Origin: Paraburkholderia sediminicola
GTDB lineage: Bacteria; Pseudomonadota; Gammaproteobacteria; Burkholderiales; Burkholderiaceae
Direction of reading: 5' to 3'
Length of the DNA stretch: 64,000 bases
Assembly (NCBI RefSeq): GCF_902859805.1
Contig: NZ_CADIKC010000004.1
Span: 1-64,000 of the forward strand
The notes beneath the pieces were generated by a model. It was not told the origin of the DNA and did not search any database. It was given only the letters and a program-made list of their open reading frames with translations. The position numbers were made by a program, and so were the translations under genes. This document shows, one piece after another, positions 1-7,799 of this stretch (position 1 is its first letter; the number at the start of each line of letters is the position of its first letter).

Positions 1-32
1 AGCGCCTGCTCCTTGAACTCGACAGAATACAT
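1..32 (-). CDS. IS3-type transposase OrfA, N-terminal start only (runs off the window)
   Basis: The reverse strand has an ATG at 32 and reads M-Y-S-V-E-F-K-E-Q-A-L before leaving the window. That opening matches the common start of IS3-family OrfA helix-turn-helix proteins ('YSxEFKxxAL'). An AGGCGAA stretch precedes the ATG and could be a ribosome binding site. Only about 10 residues are visible, so the family call rests on a short motif and the element's inverted repeat could not be placed. If correct, an insertion sequence lies to the left with its 5' end about here. Confidence 0.45.
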   Translation of the reverse strand, partial: MYSVEFKEQA

Positions 33-428
33 TTGTTTCGCCTTCAACCTGCACCTCTGACTCTTCTTGATAAAGAAATTCAGAGGCGACAACTACTATG
101 ACGCCGGGGGTATTCTGTGCGAGGCCACTCGGATTGGCCTAATGCGTATGCCCCCCAGAAGCTCAAGCCGCGTCGTCAATTGCGCGCTTACAGACAACGC
201 AGGGACGACTTGGGACGACTGGAAGAAAAATCCCGACGTCTTTACTGATTGAGGTAGCGAAGCTGGTTAGGCAGGCTACCTCGTCCTGGCGGCCCTCCCA
301 ATCCGGATCAATAGCTGCATCGTTCTCTGTGAGCTGACTGCTTGGCTACTGGCCGACTGACGATGTTCGACGGATTTTGCTTGTAATGAGTAGAGGCGCG
401 CGGCCGCCGCGCCCCCGCCGACAACATT
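33..428. other. Gap with no supported gene between IS edge and OLD nuclease gene
   Basis: About 400 bp with no convincing gene. A 61-codon open frame at 67-252 has no ribosome binding site and no recognisable product. The stretch probably holds the end of the IS element on the left and the 3' untranslated region of the OLD gene on the right. No clear intrinsic terminator was seen. Confidence 0.5.
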
Positions 429-2576
429 TCAGATGCCGCGAAATAGCTCATCGAAGACCTCGTGCAGTTCACTTTCGCGTCCGTGGCCAAGCGGTGCGCA
501 CAGTCCGCCAGCGTCTTCGGCCGTTTCCACGATTGTCGCTGCAGCCAGCGCGCGCTCGGGTTTCGGTCCAGATATTGGGGCATTCGCGGGATAGTAGTCT
601 TCGATAGCGCCCCTAGCGAGCACGCAAATTCCTTCATGTCTAAGAGCGTCGAGCAACGGTACAAGGGCCGCTGCTGCCAAGGCGTCTTCCATGCATGCCC
701 GGACACGCGCGATATTTTGTTCCCAGGTAAACAGTTCATCCAGGCTTGCGAGCGCAGCGTCATCGATGACTCTTGTTTGCTGCATCGTCCTCAGCGTAGT
801 CTTTGCTGCTTCGTATCTGTTTCGCCATGAATCCTGATTGACGCGCGACTGAATCTGTCTTTTGCTTGGCTCAGCCTTGATTTCGGCTGCGTTAATCCGC
901 GCGTCAACCGCTTGCAGGACGGCGCCCCTGATGGCTTCGGCCGCGCGGCTACCGCCAAGGTGTTGATAGCCGTCGAAGAGCGCATCCAAGTCTGCAACCA
1001 GTTTTACTTCAATTCCAAAAGCGGAAAAGAAATCCCGGAACTTCGAAAAGTTTCCCTTGCCCGAGACGCGCACCATGGCCACGTTTTTCTCGTTGAAATC
1101 CCATTGGGGGTTCATGAGTTTGGCGACGTGCCGGCAGTACGCATCGTCCGATTCACCCTCAAACAGCACGATGCGCCGACTGAAGAACGCAGCGTCGGCG
1201 TTTTCGAACCGCGCGAGACGGAAGGTTTCTGCTAGGGCTTGGTCAAGTAGAAAGTTCACTGGGTAGAGGCGGCCTACCGGCTTGTTTGGAGCACGGTCCT
1301 CTTTTGACACGCGCACGAATGCCGCCGTCACCCCGGGTTCAAAGAAAAGCGGTGAGTGTGTCGTCACCATCACCTGGTGAGCCGCTGAAATTCGCGCCAA
1401 GGTCGCAAATAAGGTCCTCTGCGACTTCGGATGGAGATAGAGCTCAGGCTCTTCAAAAAGAAAAAGGAGCGGCTGGTGTGCGGGGACAACGACTCCACCG
1501 GCCTGTTGCGCTTGCTGCTCCTGATTTTCCTGCTGCCGCTGGCGCCGCAACTCCAACTGATGGACATACGCCTGCAGAAGCGCGAAAGTCAGCGATCGCT
1601 TGATTCCGTCTCCCTTATTGTCGATAAGGTCACGTGACCCGTCATCGATGTAAATTTGCGCGGAACTGAGGATCGTCTTCAGCTCTGGAGGCGGGATGCG
1701 AAGTTCGATTCTGGCTCTGGGGAAATTCTGAGCCAACATTGATTCAACGAGGCCTTCAAGATCGCGTACACATTGATGTCGATTGTCAACATCCGCCTCG
1801 CCAGCGGCAACGCGATTGAAAATGCGGTCGAGCTGCAGCAGTGCATCGTTGATCTGTGCAAGACTCGGTTCGAGGTCTTCAAGCAGCAGTCCCAGGAGGC
1901 GACCGAACGGCGTCGATTGCGTCGTTTTCAGGTCGTCCGTGAGATTCTTAACCGCCGGGATGTAGATTGCCTCGGGAAGCAGGGTGGAGATGGAAGTGGC
2001 GATTCCTGACGGCAACGGCCCATCTTCCTCAACGAACGACTCGATGGGTAAGCGCGATACTTGATTCGCAACGTGCGCCTTTGCTGCAGCAATCGTCCGG
2101 ATCGCGTCTGCTTCGTCAGCAAACTCAGGGTACTGCTGTTGCAGAATTTCGAGCACAGCCGCGCCTCGGGAGCCAGCGAACGCGACATCAATTGCTTCTG
2201 AACGGTAGCGTACATCTCTCGGAAATAGCCTGATAACGCGTACATCCACTTTCTGGCCGAGAACGTAACGAACGATGAGCGTAAGCACGCCATTTATTAC
2301 AATTGGTACAATTCGGTCGCGATGTTCCGGCGCAAGGCGGGCAAGATCGCGAACGGTCACGTCAACGAACCGGAGCGTGAATTCCACCGGGGTTGCTGGA
2401 TCGTAGAACAGGTTTTCTGGTAACTGCGCGGGACGATTCAGGGCGTAGACGATGGCCTGTAGGACAGAAGATTTTCCGGCATTGTTTTCGCCGACCAGGC
2501 AGGCGAACGCCGTCGGTCTGAACGAGACATTCTGTAAGCCCTTGAAATTCGTTATTTTTACTTCATCCAGTTGCAT
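429..2576 (-). CDS. OLD-family ATP-dependent endonuclease (AAA ATPase + TOPRIM)
   Basis: A 715-residue protein with an SMC/RecF-like ATPase fused to a C-terminal TOPRIM nuclease, the architecture of OLD (overcoming lysogenization defect) nucleases. Visible motifs are Walker A GENNAGKS (about 29-36), a signature-like DNKGDG stretch (about 319-324), Walker B LLFLFEEPE (about 370-378) and the H-loop TTHS (about 405-408). TOPRIM shows a glutamate in LFEGESDD (about 473) and a D-x-D in VADLDAL (about 529-531). Family members act in phage defence or DNA metabolism. No UvrD-like helicase neighbour is present, so this would be a stand-alone (class 1-like) OLD rather than a Gabija pair. ATG at 2576 was chosen over GTG at 2582 because AAGGGG is correctly spaced only for the ATG. 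It lies 72 bp behind an orphan VapB-type antitoxin on the same strand. Confidence 0.88.
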   Translation of the reverse strand: MQLDEVKITNFKGLQNVSFRPTAFACLVGENNAGKSSVLQAIVYALNRPAQLPENLFYDPATPVEFTLRFVDVTVRDLARLAPEHRDRIVPIVINGVLTLIVRYVLGQKVDVRVIRLFPRDVRYRSEAIDVAFAGSRGAAVLEILQQQYPEFADEADAIRTIAAAKAHVANQVSRLPIESFVEEDGPLPSGIATSISTLLPEAIYIPAVKNLTDDLKTTQSTPFGRLLGLLLEDLEPSLAQINDALLQLDRIFNRVAAGEADVDNRHQCVRDLEGLVESMLAQNFPRARIELRIPPPELKTILSSAQIYIDDGSRDLIDNKGDGIKRSLTFALLQAYVHQLELRRQRQQENQEQQAQQAGGVVVPAHQPLLFLFEEPELYLHPKSQRTLFATLARISAAHQVMVTTHSPLFFEPGVTAAFVRVSKEDRAPNKPVGRLYPVNFLLDQALAETFRLARFENADAAFFSRRIVLFEGESDDAYCRHVAKLMNPQWDFNEKNVAMVRVSGKGNFSKFRDFFSAFGIEVKLVADLDALFDGYQHLGGSRAAEAIRGAVLQAVDARINAAEIKAEPSKRQIQSRVNQDSWRNRYEAAKTTLRTMQQTRVIDDAALASLDELFTWEQNIARVRACMEDALAAAALVPLLDALRHEGICVLARGAIEDYYPANAPISGPKPERALAAATIVETAEDAGGLCAPLGHGRESELHEVFDELFRGI

Positions 2577-2648
2577 GGTCACCCCTTCGCGTGGCGGTTG
2601 TTTAATATTGGTTGTTACCTAACGGCTAGCTGTTAGATAGTAGGGTGG

Positions 2649-2840
2649 TCAGTCGGTTCTGGTTTCGTCGAGGTTTCCCTGCCATTTGATCTTGCCGCGC
2701 AGGTTGCGGATGTTTTCTTGGCGCTTGAGTTGAATGATCTTTTGTAGGGCATATTCGACCACTTCGCGCTTTGTCTTTAGGCCGGTGGCGGCGAGAGCGT
2801 CGGACATGAGGTGGTTGTCGATGTTGATGGTTGTGCGCAT
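2649..2840 (-). CDS. Orphan VapB-type (type II) antitoxin
   Basis: A 63-residue protein starting MRTTINIDNHLMSDALAATG and continuing GLKTKREVVEYALQKII, the pattern of ribbon-helix-helix VapB antitoxins (DUF2191-like). In that family the N-terminal half binds DNA and the C-terminal tail binds the VapC PIN-domain toxin. An AAGGAC ribosome binding site precedes the ATG. No PIN-domain toxin follows: the next gene on this strand is the OLD nuclease. The antitoxin is therefore a leftover of a VapBC pair or controls the downstream operon. The family call is firm; the partner is unknown. Confidence 0.82.
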   Translation of the reverse strand: MRTTINIDNHLMSDALAATGLKTKREVVEYALQKIIQLKRQENIRNLRGKIKWQGNLDETRTD

Positions 2841-2874
2841 GGCATTTGTCCTTTGCTGGGTTGGCGGGTGGCCG

Positions 2875-3099
2875 TCATGGCTTGAGTGTTATCCGGCCAT
2901 TTTTTGTCTGATTCGACCATCTTTTGCCGGCGCCGAGACGGTCTACATGCTTCTGAATTCCCCGAGCCCACGAAAAATCGGCCTCAAGCCCGAGGTCGTG
3001 CACGAGCCTGACAACCTTCACGCGGTGGCAGTGGCTCAAAAACTCGTCCAGCACGTCGTGGCGTAGGTTGCGCGTCGCCCACTTCACCACGTGCAACAT
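2875..3099 (-). pseudogene. C-terminal remnant of an AbiEi-type (type IV) antitoxin
   Basis: The 74 codons contain L-D-E-F-L-S-H-C-x-R-V-K-V-V-R-L, then GIQKHVDRLGAGKRW and an R-I-T-L-K-P end. This resembles the C terminus of AbiEi-family antitoxins (LLxxCxSVKVKRLF ... LDLGSGKR ... YxITVP). Family proteins are usually about 200 residues or more with an N-terminal winged helix. Here a stop codon lies two codons upstream of the first ATG in frame, so only the last third survives. No AbiEii nucleotidyltransferase toxin gene follows; the vapB-like gene starts 34 bp downstream. Recognition is from memory of the motif and not from a search. Confidence 0.55.
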
Positions 3100-3339
3100 G
3101 GCTCATGCTCGATCGTCCAACAAAGGTAAGGCTCGCACAACGAGCTGAGGCAGGGCGTCAGACGGCCGAAGTGGCTTATCGTCACGTCTCTTAAGTTATG
3201 TTATGTATAAGCAAAGTGAGCGAAATTTTGGCGCGCCCGAACCAGATTCCGACGTCCGGACGCGGCGGAATCGGGGGATTCGTGAGTTGGCTGCCTGTCA
3301 CCACGTGCGGCTTACTTACGGAGACCGTAGCGCCTACCC

Positions 3340-3912
3340 TTAATGTCTCAAGTCATAGACTTCGCGGAGTCTGCGTCTCCGCTTGAGCTCTTGCGCAGGG
3401 CTCTCGGACGCAACCGTCAATAGTTGGTGTGCCTTCGCGTGTACCCAAGTGACAATGGTCGAAGTGCTCTGTAACTCGTGCTTCGTGATTTCTAGACTGG
3501 ACAGTGTGCGAGGCGCCAGCAGCCTTGCACGTAGGGTGGCTACACTGACCAGCGCCTCGGAGATGTTGCGACCGGGAGAGAAGCTTTGTGTGTCTAGGCG
3601 AGATACCCTTGCTGCAGATAGAAGCGTTCTGCTTATACTCCGCTCCTCGCTCTCGGGTTCGGGAACGGCGAAAGCTTCCCTCTCGTAAATATTAATAGGT
3701 CGCTTCATACATCGATCCTGTGCCACCTGATCGATTAGTATGCAAGCTGCCTCCAAATAGGAGATCGCTGCATTGATCACACGTCTTCGGCCGCTTTGCG
3801 AGCTGGGATTACTTTCAAGGTCGGAGAAGGCCGTATCGACGTCCGAGCGCAATTCGTCAAGAATTGCCCGAATGTGGTGGCCTGACACAGGTGTCAATTT
3901 ATTGTCAGCCAT
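3340..3912 (-). CDS. Hypothetical protein, 190 residues
   Basis: The ATG at 3912 (MADNKLTPVSGH) is preceded by GAGGAG at good spacing, which is why it is preferred over an upstream in-frame ATG at 3930. The protein is soluble and mostly helical, with a central acidic stretch (PEPESEE) and a basic C-terminal segment (ELKRRRRLREVYDLRH). There is no signal peptide or membrane segment and I recognise no family. It is divergent from the HEPN-motif gene at 4140 across about 230 bp. It may belong to the defence-like island, but that is positional inference only. Confidence 0.6.
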   Translation of the reverse strand: MADNKLTPVSGHHIRAILDELRSDVDTAFSDLESNPSSQSGRRRVINAAISYLEAACILIDQVAQDRCMKRPINIYEREAFAVPEPESEERSISRTLLSAARVSRLDTQSFSPGRNISEALVSVATLRARLLAPRTLSSLEITKHELQSTSTIVTWVHAKAHQLLTVASESPAQELKRRRRLREVYDLRH

Positions 3913-4139
3913 CTTGAACTCCTCGCACATGCCGCATGCGGATCATCAGTGATTCCGCGTACAGTCCACTGTAGATAAAAAGCTGCAGATCTCAGTGTAA
4001 CGCTGTCTGGACGAACCGGGCTGGGCGCCTTTAGTGAGCGCAAAACGCACGCTATTCTTGAGACGTTGTGACTCCAGTAGCCAACTTGTGAATTGCTCAG
4101 AAGCAACTCTGAGTTACGGGGGCAACTCCAGCATGGCTT

Positions 4140-4904
4140 ATGATTGCATCAGTCCCACGACCAGACACCGAAATGGATTCCGCCAAGGTCATTGCCGAGA
4201 TAGAAGCGCAAGTTAATGCCGCCATGGATGAGGCGAGCAGGGCGATTGCTTTTCATGAGTCGTGGCGACCCATGGCATACGACGAAGAACTGCACAAGCG
4301 CATGGGGAATTCGTTCGCGGCGGGAACCTTCGTAGTGATTCGGCAGGCTTTACGGCGTGAAATGCTTTTGGCCCTGCTGCGAGTCTGGGACGATCAGCAA
4401 AAATCTTTGAGTCTCCGGCGTACCTTCGAAGCGTTGCGCATCCCCGCTGTTCTCGATGCGCTGATTGAGAAGCGCACAAAGGACCGCACGGGTTCGAAAG
4501 CATTCGACAAGATACTGGCCGAGCATATTGCCGGTTCCTGTACTGATTACATCAAGAAAGCGGGCGATCTGTTCGACAAGTACTGGAAGAAGGGCGAAGC
4601 CTCGCACGTCATGCAACATCTACATGTGCTCAGAAACACGATGCTGGCTCATAACCAACTCGCACCCCAACGTGTGAAGGGCAAAGACGCAAGGGACGAC
4701 GAAATCGAGGCTTTCTATCGAGACACCCGCACTATCGTGGAGTGCTTGCTTCATGCCGTTCACGCTACGGCACTCGATATGAACGATACGCAAGGCGTCT
4801 ACGAAACCTATGCCCGGTTCTTTTGGGAGAGTGTGAGAGGTGAATCCACTCCGGGGCATCCTAGCTATCGAGCACCGTTCGACTCGACAGGAGTCGAACA
4901 ATGA
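4140..4904 (+). CDS. HEPN-domain protein, AbiU2-like
   Basis: A 254-residue helical protein with a VLRNTMLAHNQ segment placing R165-N-x4-H171, the R-N-x4-H signature of HEPN ribonucleases. The preceding stretch (FVVIRQALRREMLLALLRVWDDQQKSLSL) resembles AbiU2-type HEPN proteins. HEPN domains commonly cut RNA in abortive-infection and toxin-antitoxin systems. The stop overlaps the next gene's start in an ATGA quadruplet, so the two are translationally coupled. Start choice is uncertain: no strong ribosome binding site precedes 4140, and an internal ATG at 4173 gives MDSAKVIAEIE. Confidence 0.65.
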   Translation: MIASVPRPDTEMDSAKVIAEIEAQVNAAMDEASRAIAFHESWRPMAYDEELHKRMGNSFAAGTFVVIRQALRREMLLALLRVWDDQQKSLSLRRTFEALRIPAVLDALIEKRTKDRTGSKAFDKILAEHIAGSCTDYIKKAGDLFDKYWKKGEASHVMQHLHVLRNTMLAHNQLAPQRVKGKDARDDEIEAFYRDTRTIVECLLHAVHATALDMNDTQGVYETYARFFWESVRGESTPGHPSYRAPFDSTGVEQ

Positions 4905-5503
4905 AGTTCACGGCGGGAGATGATACAGACCGCGCCTTGTGCGCGACGATCAGTCACGAGTATCTTCGTTGCGATGATGCTTTGCACGAGTTCGCACGCT
5001 TGCGTGAGCAGATGATGGCGACGGGCGATGATAGGCGCTTGTCCTACGCAACCTATAACGCCTACGCCCGGTTCATCCATCATCTGTACGAGTTCAACAT
5101 CGCATGTGCGCAGCGAGACTTTCACGACACGTCATTTCAGCCGAAGAACGATGAAGCCGACCGACTGATTGCTTCTCATGCTGATCGAGCCATACGAGTG
5201 AGGCGGCAGGCATACAACCAACATGCCTTCGGCGCACGCCCTTTCGAACCCCTCCCGGTGCTGATTGAGTTCGCGAAGGCGTTTCGTACGGCTCGCAACA
5301 CGACAAACGGTCACGCCAAGCACCATCGCTATACGTTGAGTCTTTCCGACTTCTTCACACGCTACCATCGGTTCTTGCTAGAGATGCACAATGCTGCCCG
5401 CCACATGTGGTTGCAGCAGGGCGACCAGTTTCCCGATTGGGGTGAGATCACAGCGTTCTCTGTGGTAGTCAAGGCTACCGTTCCACCTACCGACGATGAT
5501 TAA
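4901..5503 (+). CDS. Hypothetical protein with R-N-x4-H (HEPN-like) motif
   Basis: A 200-residue, His- and Arg-rich protein translationally coupled to the upstream HEPN gene through an ATGA overlap. The segment FRTARNTTNGHAKHH places R132-N133 and H138 in the R-N-x4-H spacing of HEPN nucleases. The surrounding sequence is predicted helical and has no membrane segment. I recognise no named family. It could be a second nuclease subunit, or an antitoxin-like partner with a decayed active site. Its 3' end overlaps the convergent gene by 4 bp, so the genes are packed tightly tail to tail. Confidence 0.6.
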   Translation: MKFTAGDDTDRALCATISHEYLRCDDALHEFARLREQMMATGDDRRLSYATYNAYARFIHHLYEFNIACAQRDFHDTSFQPKNDEADRLIASHADRAIRVRRQAYNQHAFGARPFEPLPVLIEFAKAFRTARNTTNGHAKHHRYTLSLSDFFTRYHRFLLEMHNAARHMWLQQGDQFPDWGEITAFSVVVKATVPPTDDD

Positions 5504-6273
5504 GCGGGTGGGGCATCTGTGGTGTAGAAGTAAGGCAGATGGAATCCGCGTATTGGCGGAGCGTCGAACGGCTCGGCACTTTCTATTTTCGCTTGTGTGT
5601 CCTTGTGCTTCGCGTACAGACTTCCGAGATAAGCATTCAAATTCTCAACGATGAATTCCACGAGCGCAGCCGAAAGCTCATTAACGGTGTTCGTCATCTT
5701 CCGTACGGCCTCGGTCCATTCATCGTCCGACTCCATGTGATAGGCCTGAACTGCGACTTCCGCAGACGTCTGATATAGGTAGTTCCCTGCAACGCGGCCC
5801 CTGAGGAACACATAGCTGCTATCCTTAGTCATCATCTGTTCCATCGCTGGCCGAAAATCGTTGAGGCTTGGATAGTGCATGGCATGCGAGTTTCGTGCAT
5901 CCGATAGCCATTTGCAGTCGCCTGCCATCTTGTTGAATGTGCGTTTTAGTGTTTCACCCATGCCGTTCGGCATGTGCGGATAGCACCGTTCGCGCAGGAA
6001 ACTGTTCATTTCGGGCTTGTTGATTCGCTCTTTCGCTTCGTGCAGCTTGCCGCTAAGCATGCGGGTTATGAACAGCGTCCGTGAAACCCGGCCTATTTTC
6101 TCCGGCGTTTCAGGATCGCCCGGATGGGGTGTAGAGACTATCGCCAGCTTCTGTAGGGTCATCACCTCGTTGAAGATGTGTCCAAGCAGGAGCACGGCAT
6201 AGCGTGTCTCTTCTGACTCCGCATTCCATACATCGTGAGAGATTTCGAAGTGCTCAAGCTGGAGCTTCCCCAT
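5500..6273 (-). CDS. Hypothetical protein with R-N-x4-H (HEPN-like) motif
   Basis: A 257-residue helical protein, convergent with and overlapping the preceding gene by 4 bp. The segment WLSDARNSHAMHYPS places R127-N128 and H133 in the R-N-x4-H arrangement. It shares a downstream S-L-x-D-F with the 4901 gene (YTLSLSDF versus YPSLNDF), hinting at a common fold. There is no signal peptide or transmembrane segment. The C terminus is FHLPYFYTTDAPPA. Function is unknown, but three adjacent genes with this motif are hard to ignore. Confidence 0.6.
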   Translation of the reverse strand: MGKLQLEHFEISHDVWNAESEETRYAVLLLGHIFNEVMTLQKLAIVSTPHPGDPETPEKIGRVSRTLFITRMLSGKLHEAKERINKPEMNSFLRERCYPHMPNGMGETLKRTFNKMAGDCKWLSDARNSHAMHYPSLNDFRPAMEQMMTKDSSYVFLRGRVAGNYLYQTSAEVAVQAYHMESDDEWTEAVRKMTNTVNELSAALVEFIVENLNAYLGSLYAKHKDTQAKIESAEPFDAPPIRGFHLPYFYTTDAPPA

Positions 6274-6478
6274 GCTGGTCTCCTATGTGGTTTGGCAAAT
6301 CTACCACTCCTGCATTTGACAAACGAAAACCGCACGGATGTATATCTACCGCGTTCAGCAATTGATCAAGGGCTGCCTCGGAACGGTGCGGCCACGAGCG
6401 GACGATCGACGACGGTAGAAGTGCCAGTAGGTCCCCCGCTTTAATTACCCCGAACTCGATCCGTGTAGGACGTCGTTC

Positions 6479-7393
6479 TCACCAGTGTGCGCTCGGATCT
6501 TCGCAGAATTCCCTCTTTGCCACTTCCACTACTTGCTGTGGGGCGCGAGCAAAGACCGCCGCCGGTGTTTCGCCGTCAAGCATCGCATGGGGAGAATAGA
6601 GCCAAAATGCACGGCGCCAGCCATTCGGATCTTCGCCGTTGCTGGGCAGGACCTTCAACAAACTGGCAACGTCTGGACGTATCGTCCCGTGTGCATCGAA
6701 TTGGAAGTCCGGATGCCGATAGGTCCGCTCTGCTGCCACCCATACTCCAAGAAGGGCTCCGTTTGACCGCAGCCGCGTTGCGTACTGATGGGGGTTACTA
6801 GCCGAGCCGCTGCCAGCGATTTCAGCCACGCGTTTGCCGTCCGGCCAGTTCTTGGCCAACAATTTATTGCGAAAATCGATAGCGGCCTGATGAGCGTCGT
6901 CTGCGGCTGGGGGTGAGGCTTCAGCTGAGACTGGGGTACAGTCCTGCTCCTGTTCGCGAATTGAGTCGAGGAGTTTCAAAACGTCGCGGTGAGGCCCCTC
7001 GACGGCAATCCAGAGCGCACGGTCAAAACTGTCCCCCCAGAGCGACCCGACGTCGCTCCAATTGCAGACAGCCATGGGTTCAACTCGTTCAGTACCGCCG
7101 GCCTTGGCGCGAAAGAACAGCAGATGTTTCCCACGCGCGATGTCGCAGTCCGAATGCGTCAAATAATTCCGGACCTCGGAATCAGGGCTGGCCATGTGGC
7201 GCACGATGGAGATGAACACACAGGCCAAGGAAAAGGAAACTGACGGTTGCCCAGGCAACCGATGCGAGAATACCCGCAGTCGCGCGCCGCGAGGTGGCTC
7301 TGCGGCGACCACCTCCTGAACGTTCACGTGACCCATTGCGACGAAGGGAATCTCGCCTCTACTGGTAATTTCGACGAAGTCAAGCGACGACAT
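6479..7393 (-). CDS. Hypothetical protein with DUF2384/MbcA-ParS-like C-terminal region
   Basis: A 304-residue protein. ATG at 7393 (MSSLDFVEIT) was chosen because AGGAGG lies just upstream. The N-terminal half is unrecognised. The C-terminal about 110 residues (LLGVWVAAERTYRHPDFQF, then IRPDVASLLKVLP, then WRRAFWLYSPHAMLDGETP and AVFARAPQQVVEVA) fit the Xre/MbcA/ParS (DUF2384) pattern. In type II RES-Xre systems that domain binds the toxin, and here the Ala-Ser-rich hinge before it (about 160-175) suggests two parts. No RES toxin gene is adjacent. The role is unknown. Confidence 0.55.
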   Translation of the reverse strand: MSSLDFVEITSRGEIPFVAMGHVNVQEVVAAEPPRGARLRVFSHRLPGQPSVSFSLACVFISIVRHMASPDSEVRNYLTHSDCDIARGKHLLFFRAKAGGTERVEPMAVCNWSDVGSLWGDSFDRALWIAVEGPHRDVLKLLDSIREQEQDCTPVSAEASPPAADDAHQAAIDFRNKLLAKNWPDGKRVAEIAGSGSASNPHQYATRLRSNGALLGVWVAAERTYRHPDFQFDAHGTIRPDVASLLKVLPSNGEDPNGWRRAFWLYSPHAMLDGETPAAVFARAPQQVVEVAKREFCEDPSAHW

Positions 7394-7799
7394 CGTTGAT
7401 CCTCCTTGACTCGAAACAGTGGCGGCCACCGGCCGGAAGGCCACACAACCGCCTAATCAGGCCAGTTCGAGATAGACTGGTTATCAAGAATATCCTGGTT
7501 AGGCTGTTCGACGATAGCATGCCCCATCGACGCGTCTGACCACGCTATGGGCTACGACGACCGCAGTTAGACGAATAGCCGCATGCACGAAATACTGTTG
7601 TGAGGCAGCCAAAGGCCGTAAATGCCGTGGTCAACTGGGTTTTCGTCGTCGACCATCAAGGATTGCAGCGCAATAGCGGCTTAATCTTGCTTGACCGACA
7701 GCACAGGCTGATCTCCGTCAGCCGATATCTGATGACTGCTAGCGTTCGCTGATCAACTGCAGCCTCCGGCCCCATGGCAACGCCGACACACTCGATCTC
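7394..7799. other. Intergenic region between divergent genes
   Basis: About 400 bp separating the DUF2384-like gene (leftward) from the recombinase-like gene (rightward). It probably carries both promoters. A CTGGTTA direct repeat about 18 bp apart lies near 7478-7502, within 100 bp of the leftward gene, and could be an operator. No tRNA or recognisable attachment site was seen. Confidence 0.4.

Noticed and set aside
67..252. 61-codon open frame at the left edge
   Set aside because: No ribosome binding site or family match; it may be residual IS or flanking sequence.
7394..7799. Attachment site for the recombinase-like gene
   Set aside because: No tRNA end or paired direct repeat could be identified, and the protein lacks catalytic residues.
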